Shown: positions 31,510 to 37,629 of the stretch, piece by piece | How the letters are laid out: each line of letters starts with the position of its first letter | Numbering within the stretch: position 1 is the stretch's first letter | NCBI GenBank assembly: GCA_020721905.1 | Contig: DYLU01000029.1 | Span: 1 to 37,629, forward strand | DNA length: 37,629 nucleotides | Direction: 5' to 3' | From: Leptospira biflexa | GTDB lineage: Bacteria > Spirochaetota > UBA4802 > UB4802 | Position numbers and translations under genes: made by a program | Notes under the pieces: generated by a model | What the model was told of the DNA's origin: nothing | Database searches by the model: none | Seen by the model: only the letters and a program-made list of their open reading frames with translations

Positions 31510-32328
31510 ATGAAATCATTGAAAGGTCAATTAGCATTGGTTACCGGTGCTGCAATGGGTATGGGCAGGAGTTTGTCGGAATTGCTGCTGGATGAAGGTT
31601 GTGAAGTTGCTATGGTGGATATCAATGAAAAGGAATTAACAAAAGTTGTCAGGCAGTTACAAACAAAAGGGAATTGTCGGGCATATATATGTGATGTTTC
31701 AAAACGTGATGCGGTATATAAACTACAAAAAAAAGTTAAGAAGGAAATGGGGGATGTAACAGTACTGGTAAACAATGCCGGGGTAGTAAGAGTTGGTGAT
31801 TTTCTACATTTAGATGATAAATCAATTGAATGGATTGTCAATGTAAATCTGATGTCAATCTTCTGGATGTGCAAGGCATTCATGCCTGATATGATACATA
31901 AGCCATGGGCACATGTTGTTAATTTTGCTTCGGCTGCTGGAATGTTAGCATTGCCTGATATATCAATTTACTGTGCCACAAAGTTTGCAGTTGTGGGATT
32001 TTCAGATGCACTAAGGCAGGAGATGAAGAAATACAAATACAATGTAGGTGTAACCATGGTATGCCCCTACACTGTGGCAACCGGCATGTTTGCAGGCTTC
32101 AAGGAAGTAGCTGGCACAAAAATACTTAAAACTGAAGAGGTGACAACACGGGTAGTAAAAGCAATTAAGAAAAACAAACCATTAGTAGCAGTCCCCAATT
32201 TTCAGGTTAATTTCTTAACACCGCTTACCAGGCTTATACTTCCTGTCCATGCGATGGATTTTGTTAATAAAATGGTTGGTATGTGGACAGCTAATGAGCA
32301 AACCCATGAACGGAAATATAAAATATAA
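31510..32328 (+). CDS. Short-chain dehydrogenase/reductase
   Basis: A 272-residue NAD(P)-dependent oxidoreductase. The cofactor loop TGAAMGMG is at residues 12-19, NNAG at 88-91, and the catalytic Ser (ASAAG, about 140-144), Tyr154 and Lys158 (YCATK) are in place. The acidic Asp37 after the second strand (VDIN) favours NAD over NADP. The C-terminal part includes a hydrophobic stretch (FLTPLTRLILPVHAMDFV) as in membrane-associated SDRs of lipid metabolism. AGGAGG lies upstream of the ATG. It precedes the alkylsulfatase gene by 275 bases; a link in long-chain alcohol oxidation is possible but unproven. Confidence 0.9.
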   Translation: MKSLKGQLALVTGAAMGMGRSLSELLLDEGCEVAMVDINEKELTKVVRQLQTKGNCRAYICDVSKRDAVYKLQKKVKKEMGDVTVLVNNAGVVRVGDFLHLDDKSIEWIVNVNLMSIFWMCKAFMPDMIHKPWAHVVNFASAAGMLALPDISIYCATKFAVVGFSDALRQEMKKYKYNVGVTMVCPYTVATGMFAGFKEVAGTKILKTEEVTTRVVKAIKKNKPLVAVPNFQVNFLTPLTRLILPVHAMDFVNKMVGMWTANEQTHERKYKI

Positions 32329-32340
32329 CCGCTTTGTAAG

Positions 32341-32372
32341 CCCACCTGGCAGTAAGGTTGATATCAGGTGGG
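32341..32372 (+). other. 8-bp hairpin after the SDR gene
   Basis: CCCACCTG (32341-32348) and CAGGTGGG (32365-32372) are perfect complements around a 16-base loop, 13 bases after the SDR stop. There is no T run, so it is more likely an mRNA-protecting 3' structure than a factor-independent terminator. The rest of 32329-32603 shows nothing further. Confidence 0.45.
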
Positions 32373-32603
32373 GAATACAGGATGAGTAAATAATTCATAG
32401 TTAATTACGTTTGGCACCGGTTTCATGGTGTACGCATATATATTTTCGTGTTGTGTTTATGCATGTACTGTATACATAAATAGTTTCACATCATATTCAA
32501 TAAAAAATTCTTTCAATAATTCATGAGTTGGTCTATACCATGGTAAGGCGACAATCAATATCTGTATGGTACATAAAGATTTTTGTAAGGAGGTGCCAGC
32601 AAC

Positions 32604-34544
32604 ATGAAAACTACATTGTTATCCATTGGTGCATTATTCATTGTATGTGCAGCATGCAGTAAGACAAAACCATCATATGAAGTTTCTGAATATACAAAAA
32701 TTTTGAACCAGAATGTTTTGCTGCAGTTTGATACTCTTGATAAACAGGAGGCAGCTCGTGGATTAATTGCCGAAGCAAAAAACCTGACCATAAAAGATAA
32801 AGAAGGCAATGTTGTGTGGGATATGTCAGCATATTCGTTTTTAAAAAAAGAAAAACCGCAGACAGCACATCCATTACTATGGGAAATGGCACAATTGAAT
32901 GCAACACCAGGATTGTATCTGGTTACAAGAGGTATATATCAAGTCAGGGGATTTGATATTGCAAATATGACCATAATTGAGGGAAAAAAAGGCTGGATTG
33001 TTGTGGATACTCTTACCACAAAAGAAACAGCAAAAGCTGCATTTGATTTTTTCAAAAAACATGTTAAAACAAAGAAGACAGTTGCCGCAATAATTTTTAC
33101 GCATAGTCATATTGATCATTTTGGAGGGGTTTTGGCGATAGTTACTGAAAAAGAGATAAAGGCTAAAAAAATTCCTGTTATAGCACCAAAAGGATTCTTG
33201 GAAGAAGCATTTAGCGAAAACATTCTCCTTGCCAATGCCATGGCACGCAGAGCCGAGTACCAATTTGGGAAGGATTTATCAGCATCTGCCAATGGGCATA
33301 TTGACAGTGGAATTGGTAAAACTGTTGCAGATGGATCGTATAGCATTGTAGTACCGACAGTTACTGTGGAAAAAACTCCCGCCAAGATGATAATTGATGG
33401 CGTTGAATTTATCTTTCAATATACACCCGAAACCGAAGCACCAGCTGAGATGACATTTTATTTACCTGAACATAAAGCATTCTGCCCCGCAGAGATAGTT
33501 AGCCGAACAATGCACAATCTGTATCCGTTGCGCGGGAGTAAGGTTAGGAATGCATATAAGTGGAGTATGTATATTAATGAGGCTCTGGAATTATTTGGCG
33601 ATGCCAGGGTGTGCTTTTTCACTCACAACTGGCCCATGTATGGCAACAATCGCATCAGGGAATTTCTGATAAAGCAGGCTGATATGTATAAATTCATTCA
33701 TGATCAAACTATCCGCCTTGCAAACAAAGGATTTACGCCGGAAGAGATAGCTCATGGAATAACACTTCCGCAGTCACTATCGCTTTTTATACCAAACCGG
33801 CAGTTTTACGGTGTACTGCAGCAAAACGTTAAGGCTGTATACCAGATGTATATGGGATGGTATAATGGTAATCCTGCATATCTCAATCAACTGCCTGATG
33901 TGGAAAGGGCTAAACGGTATGTAGAATATATGGGTGGGGTCAGAGCAGTTATTCAAAAAGCACTAAATTCCTTTAATAATGGAGAATACCAGTGGGTTGC
34001 TGAGGTATTGAATCATGTGGTAATGGCACAGCCGGACAATAAGGATGCGCGCATGCTGCTTGCAAGAACATACACACAGCTTGCATATCAGGCTGAATCG
34101 GGAATATGGCGCAATGTATATTTGAAAGCAGCACAGGAATTAACTGCTGGGATGCAAAAGAAAAAATCAGTGATGTTTAAGGGATATGATATGCTGAAAC
34201 ATATGCCGCCGGAAAAATTATTTGATAGTATGGCGGTTAACGTAAATCCCGGGAAAGCAGAAAATAAAAGTTTATGTATAAAGATTCATTTCAATGATAA
34301 ACAGCAAACATACTTTTTATACCTTCGCAATAGCGTAATGTATTATTCCAAAAAACCACGACAAAAGTATGATGCGTCACTAATGATTCCGCATGCTACT
34401 TTCATTAAGCTAATAACCGGAACTATTTCCAAATCGAAAATACTGTTTGATAAAAATATTACTTTTAGTGGTAACAGGTTAAAATTAGTTGACTTTTTTA
34501 TGCTATTTGAAAAACCTGAGCGCTTTGCTATAGTAACACCATAA
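32604..34544 (+). CDS. Alkylsulfatase-like metallo-beta-lactamase-fold hydrolase, exported lipoprotein
   Basis: A 646-residue protein of the SdsA/YjcS class (linear alkylsulfatases, usually 630-660 residues). The N-terminus is a lipoprotein-type signal with Cys18 in IVCAACSK, a relaxed lipobox. The zinc motif THSHIDHFGG gives ligands His167, His169, Asp171 and His172; PAEIVSRTMHNLYPLRG is the family's second metal region. An alkylsulfatase dimerisation domain with TPR-like helices covers about 390-525, and a C-terminal SCP2-like lipid-binding domain about 535-646. It would cleave alkyl sulfate esters to alcohol and sulfate in the periplasm. GGAGG lies 11 bases before the ATG. It carries two copies of the dispersed 13-mer. 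Confidence 0.88.
   Translation: MKTTLLSIGALFIVCAACSKTKPSYEVSEYTKILNQNVLLQFDTLDKQEAARGLIAEAKNLTIKDKEGNVVWDMSAYSFLKKEKPQTAHPLLWEMAQLNATPGLYLVTRGIYQVRGFDIANMTIIEGKKGWIVVDTLTTKETAKAAFDFFKKHVKTKKTVAAIIFTHSHIDHFGGVLAIVTEKEIKAKKIPVIAPKGFLEEAFSENILLANAMARRAEYQFGKDLSASANGHIDSGIGKTVADGSYSIVVPTVTVEKTPAKMIIDGVEFIFQYTPETEAPAEMTFYLPEHKAFCPAEIVSRTMHNLYPLRGSKVRNAYKWSMYINEALELFGDARVCFFTHNWPMYGNNRIREFLIKQADMYKFIHDQTIRLANKGFTPEEIAHGITLPQSLSLFIPNRQFYGVLQQNVKAVYQMYMGWYNGNPAYLNQLPDVERAKRYVEYMGGVRAVIQKALNSFNNGEYQWVAEVLNHVVMAQPDNKDARMLLARTYTQLAYQAESGIWRNVYLKAAQELTAGMQKKKSVMFKGYDMLKHMPPEKLFDSMAVNVNPGKAENKSLCIKIHFNDKQQTYFLYLRNSVMYYSKKPRQKYDASLMIPHATFIKLITGTISKSKILFDKNITFSGNRLKLVDFFMLFEKPERFAIVTP
33135..33147 (+). repeat. 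Dispersed 13-mer GCGATAGTTACTG, exact copy within a gene
   Basis: Exact copy in the alkylsulfatase gene, read in frame as Ala-Ile-Val-Thr, a few codons after the zinc motif. Confidence 0.8.
33771..33783 (-). repeat. Dispersed 13-mer GCGATAGTTACTG, 12/13 match within a gene
   Basis: Minus strand reads GCGATAGTGACTG. It overlies the Gln-Ser-Leu-Ser-Leu codons of the alkylsulfatase gene, so the same word is accommodated in a different frame and orientation than at 33135. Confidence 0.7.
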
Positions 34545-34634
34545 AATACGGATATCGATTAATTAGTTCTTGACTTAATTTGTATTTAAGATAGAACATA
34601 GAAATATATAAAACGTTTGAATGCGAGGTATTCC

Positions 34635-36185
34635 ATGTCCAGGTTTTCCAGTTTCATGTTTGCTAAATATGAACAAAGTGATTTTTTAACTCGCCGAAAA
34701 GCCATACTGGTAGTCATTTTTGCTATTGCAGTAATACTGTTGGTTTATTCAGGCTCACTATTGTCATTTATTTTCATAAGTATTGAGCGTGGCGTTAGCT
34801 TTTTGCAATCTGCAATACCTGTATCATTATTTTCATTATTGGCTATTATGTATATTAAAAAGGGGAAGCTACAGCTTGCTTCAAATATTTTTGTCATATT
34901 TTGCTCATTGGTTGTATTGTTTGGCCTTTTTACAAAAGCTGCACATGTTGGTTTTGTCACAATGGTATATTTTATGTTTGCAACCATGCTTTTTGCATCA
35001 GCATTTTCCACACGATTAATTACATCCGGGATTTACGGTTCATATATTATTGGAATTGCTGCATTTTATTTTATTCACAAAAATTCAATAAGCGATCCAA
35101 AACTTCAAGAAGCAATGAGAATTGGATTTATTGACAGTTCTGTAGCGCTTACCTTATGCTTAATAATCATGTTGATGACAATATCAACTTTTCAGAAGGT
35201 TATAGCATCGCTTAATTATGAAAAGGCTAAGGGAATGCATCAAATTGATGAAATGAAGCATCTGAATTCCATGATACAGAACACTGCAGATAAGATGATT
35301 GGCATATCCCGGCTTATTTCAGATAAATTGCATGATTTCTTAGATAATATGCAGGATCAAGCTTCAGCCGTTGAAGAAATCACTGCATCAACGCACGAAG
35401 TTTCCAACGGTTTTAATACTGTAAATCAAAATGTCAATAAACAGCATACCGGATTGAAAACACTATTTGATACTATTGATTTACTGGCAAAGGAAATAGA
35501 TATATTAAAAAACCGTTCGGCTGAAATATCAAATGCATTTAATTCAATATTAGCAATAACCAAAAAAGGTGAAGATGCCATACGTTCAGTGAATGAAAAT
35601 GCACAAACACTCATTGAAAGCACCGGTAAACTGACATCGGTTATGAATATTTTACAGGATATATTTGATAAGATACAGCTGCTTGCCTTAAATGCTTCAA
35701 TTGAGGCTGCCCGTGCAGGGGAAGCCGGAAGAGGCTTTGCAGTGGTTGCCGATGAGGTGAACAAGCTTTCTGAGCAATCGGTTATGAGCTTGAAAGAAAT
35801 AAATATTAATATACAATCCAACATTCACAGTGCTCAAACAAGCAATACTGGTGTTGCTACCATTGTTGAGCTTTTTAATGAAATAGTCAACACGTTAAAT
35901 GTAGTAAGTAATGGTATGCAGGATATTTTTGCCCATATAGATAATCAGGAAAAAATAAAAGAACAGATTCAAGATCAGGTGAGCTCATCCCAAAAACTGT
36001 CGGAACAGATAGCAGATGATACGAACCGACATAATGAAATTATTACAGAAGTTTCAAATTCAATTGGAAGTATAAATACGCTTATACAAAATAACATGGC
36101 AGTTGTTGAAGATATCAGCGATACTGCCCAAGAGCTGTCGGATATGGGCCAAAATTTACTTATGAAAGATAAAAAAGAAGCATAG
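34635..36185 (+). CDS. Methyl-accepting chemotaxis protein with six membrane helices
   Basis: A 516-residue receptor. About residues 23-195 contain six hydrophobic segments and no large periplasmic sensor domain. There is no recognisable HAMP domain. The cytoplasmic signalling domain follows from about 215, with the hairpin tip [20 protein letters not shown] and [14 protein letters not shown] near 350-383, which bind CheW and CheA. Ligand sensing must occur in the membrane or through a partner. I chose the ATG at 34635 because GAGG lies seven bases upstream; an in-frame TTG at 34617 is less likely. It converges on proA with only three bases between the stops and no visible terminator. Confidence 0.9.
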   Translation: MSRFSSFMFAKYEQSDFLTRRKAILVVIFAIAVILLVYSGSLLSFIFISIERGVSFLQSAIPVSLFSLLAIMYIKKGKLQLASNIFVIFCSLVVLFGLFTKAAHVGFVTMVYFMFATMLFASAFSTRLITSGIYGSYIIGIAAFYFIHKNSISDPKLQEAMRIGFIDSSVALTLCLIIMLMTISTFQKVIASLNYEKAKGMHQIDEMKHLNSMIQNTADKMIGISRLISDKLHDFLDNMQDQASAVEEITASTHEVSNGFNTVNQNVNKQHTGLKTLFDTIDLLAKEIDILKNRSAEISNAFNSILAITKKGEDAIRSVNENAQTLIESTGKLTSVMNILQDIFDKIQLLALNASIEAARAGEAGRGFAVVADEVNKLSEQSVMSLKEININIQSNIHSAQTSNTGVATIVELFNEIVNTLNVVSNGMQDIFAHIDNQEKIKEQIQDQVSSSQKLSEQIADDTNRHNEIITEVSNSIGSINTLIQNNMAVVEDISDTAQELSDMGQNLLMKDKKEA

Positions 36186-36188
36186 CTG

Positions 36189-37484
36189 CTACAAAGGGCA
36201 CTGTGTGTTCAGTTTTTTATGCGTAAACGAACGCCTGCCTTTTGCAAAGTCATCAACAATGTCACCGTTACCAATGAGCTTATATTTATAAATAACAAGA
36301 CCTTCCAATCCAACAGGACCACGGGCGTGTATTTTTGATGTGCTGATGCCAACTTCAGCACCAAATCCATATCTGAATCCATCGCTGAAGCGTGTGGAAC
36401 AGTTCCAGAAAACATTGCCTGAATCCACTAAATCCATAAATTTCTTTGCTGTATCTTTATTTGAGGTTATGATACTATCGGTATGTTTTGAGCCATATTT
36501 ATTAATATGTGCAATAGCTTCATTGGCATCTTCTACAATTTTTATTGACAGCTTATAGTCTAAATACTCAGTTTTCCAGTCTTCTTCGGTTGCGGGATTT
36601 ACAGCAATAATCTTTTGAGTTTCCTCACATCCAACTATCTCCACATTATATTTTTTAAGTTCCTGTTCAATTAAAGGCAAAAAAGTATGTGCGATAGCTC
36701 TGTGTACAAGCAATGTTTCGGTAGCATTACACACTGCAACATACTGGACTTTAGAATCAGTTGCTACTTTTATAGCCATAGCAATGTCAGCATCTTTATC
36801 AACGTAACAGTGACAGATGCCATCAGCATGACCTAAAACAGGAATGCGCGAATTATCCATTATGTATTTTACAAATGCGTTAGAGCCACGCGGGATGATA
36901 AGGTCAATGTAATCATCCATCTTTAAAAGAGCTGTCACATCTTCACGCGTTTCAAGCAGTGTCAGCCAATTTCCCGGTATCCCGGCTTTGACACCTGCGT
37001 TGTAAATTATTTCAGCAAGAATTTTATTTGTTTCTTTTGCCTCGCTGCCACCTTTGAGTAATACTGCATTACCACTTTTCAGGCAAAGAGTTGATATCTG
37101 AACAAGTGCATCAGGACGTGATTCAAAGATGACACCAATTACCCCAATAGGACAGCTTACTTTATAGAGGGTCAGAGCATTATCTAACTCCGTTGCAAGC
37201 AGGGTATTCCCCACTGGATCAGGTAAAGTGATAAGGCTTTCAATGCCTGCAATCGTTTCTTTAATTTTTGCTTCATCAAATTTAAGACGTTTAAGCAGCG
37301 GCGCGGGTAGATTTTCGTTTTTGCTCCGTTCAATGTCTAAAGTATTGGCTTCAATAATTGCTCTGGTATTTTTGTGTAATTCATTGGCAATAGTGTGTAG
37401 TGCGTTATTCTTAACAGCTGTTGATACTGCGGCTAAATATATAGATGCTTCTTTTGCGTTCATTGCTGATTGTAATACGCTCAT
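36189..37484 (-). CDS. proA: Gamma-glutamyl phosphate reductase
   Basis: A 431-residue enzyme of proline synthesis, close to the usual 417. It reduces gamma-glutamyl phosphate to glutamate-5-semialdehyde with NADPH in the cytoplasm. Seen: VIFESRPDALVQI (about 118-130), LKGGSEAKETN, IPRGSNAFV, the catalytic Cys in VAVCNATETLLV (about residue 255), and the C-terminal signature FGAEVGISTSKIHARGPVGL. GAGG lies seven bases before the ATG at 37484. No proB is visible; another gene ends 78 bases upstream. Confidence 0.95.
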   Translation of the reverse strand: MSVLQSAMNAKEASIYLAAVSTAVKNNALHTIANELHKNTRAIIEANTLDIERSKNENLPAPLLKRLKFDEAKIKETIAGIESLITLPDPVGNTLLATELDNALTLYKVSCPIGVIGVIFESRPDALVQISTLCLKSGNAVLLKGGSEAKETNKILAEIIYNAGVKAGIPGNWLTLLETREDVTALLKMDDYIDLIIPRGSNAFVKYIMDNSRIPVLGHADGICHCYVDKDADIAMAIKVATDSKVQYVAVCNATETLLVHRAIAHTFLPLIEQELKKYNVEIVGCEETQKIIAVNPATEEDWKTEYLDYKLSIKIVEDANEAIAHINKYGSKHTDSIITSNKDTAKKFMDLVDSGNVFWNCSTRFSDGFRYGFGAEVGISTSKIHARGPVGLEGLVIYKYKLIGNGDIVDDFAKGRRSFTHKKLNTQCPL

Positions 37485-37562
37485 GAGATGACCTCTTTTA
37501 GTATAAATATAGTGTTATTGGTTAAAAGTTTTGGTATTTGTGTCAATATCTTTTTGTTTGTG

Positions 37563-37628
37563 TCAAAGTACAAGCTCACCGCGACAATATGCACACAGGC
37601 GTTCAATACACTCTTCCAATGTGCTGCC
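37563..37628 (-). CDS. C-terminal end of an unidentified gene
   Basis: The frame entering from the right edge reads GSTLEECIERLCAYCRGELV to a TGA at 37565-37563. Only 21 residues are visible. The even composition and the Cys-x2-Cys pair look like a real protein end, and it would lie upstream of proA on the same strand. It is too short to name. Confidence 0.4.
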   Translation of the reverse strand, partial: GSTLEECIERLCAYCRGELVL

Positions 37629-37629
37629 C

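Noticed and set aside
32341-32372. Rho-independent terminator after the SDR gene
   Set aside because: The stem is good but there is no T run after it, so it is recorded only as a hairpin.
1362-36697. GCGATAG copies as a CRISPR array or tandem repeat
   Set aside because: Copies are scattered by kilobases, lie in both orientations and are only 7-13 bases long, with no regular spacing.
1362-36697. GCGATAG copies as binding sites of a single transcription factor
   Set aside because: About two thirds of the copies lie inside coding regions far from starts, which is not how operators are distributed. I cannot fully exclude it for the intergenic copies.

Overview
The window is about 37.6 kb of AT-rich, gene-dense bacterial chromosome. 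The organism is a diderm: it has lipoproteins, an outer-membrane barrel-type C-terminus and signal peptides. Its metabolism looks anaerobic or flexible (2-oxoacid:ferredoxin oxidoreductase, anaerobic GlpABC, NDH-2, chemotaxis receptor). The gene mix resembles free-living spirochaetes and related environmental diderms, but that placement is an inference. I saw no rRNA, tRNA, CRISPR array, phage or insertion sequence.

Layout. 1-1491 (-): a VOR-type ferredoxin oxidoreductase operon (ferredoxin, alpha, start of beta). 1753-2121: a small TPR-like protein. 2318-6939 (+): a six-gene operon under a MarR promoter with a perfect operator-like palindrome: MarR with a Cys-rich tail, a YgbA-like nitrosative-stress protein, DUF438-hemerythrin-PAS, NDH-2, cupin and glutamine amidotransferase. 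It reads as a nitric-oxide/redox response unit. 7112-7611: a frameshifted secreted protein. 7758-10610: a hybrid sensor kinase. 10714-15594: a TetR regulator and glpABC. 15609-19458 (-): an envelope operon (DUF3015, DUF4105, lipoprotein hydrolase, small secreted protein) with an intrinsic terminator inside the signal-peptide codons of its second gene. 19677-25963 (-): a membrane-bound AraC regulator followed by FGGY kinase, class III aminotransferase, MFS transporter and class II aldolase, a candidate catabolic pathway. 26128-26898 (-): an outer-membrane protein gene broken by four frameshifts. 27318-29024 (-): an SSS symporter with a small membrane partner. 29043-29801: a RelE-type toxin-antitoxin cassette between two identical 63-bp copies of a bidirectional promoter. 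29813-30718: alpha/beta hydrolase. 30847-31307: a broken double ribbon-helix-helix gene. 31510-34544: SDR and alkylsulfatase. 34635-36185: chemotaxis receptor. 36189-37484 (-): proA, with the tail of another gene at the edge.

The most unusual signal is a dispersed short repeat with consensus GCGATAGTTACTG. Its core GCGATAG occurs 19 times by my count, in both orientations, inside and between genes, where composition alone predicts about three. Four copies match all 13 bases and three more match 12. It behaves like an uptake-sequence-type or HIP1-type genomic word. The other strong signals are the toxin-antitoxin cassette in a duplicated divergent promoter, the putative NO-response operon, the terminator overlapping a signal peptide, and seven single-base frameshifts confined to three accessory genes.
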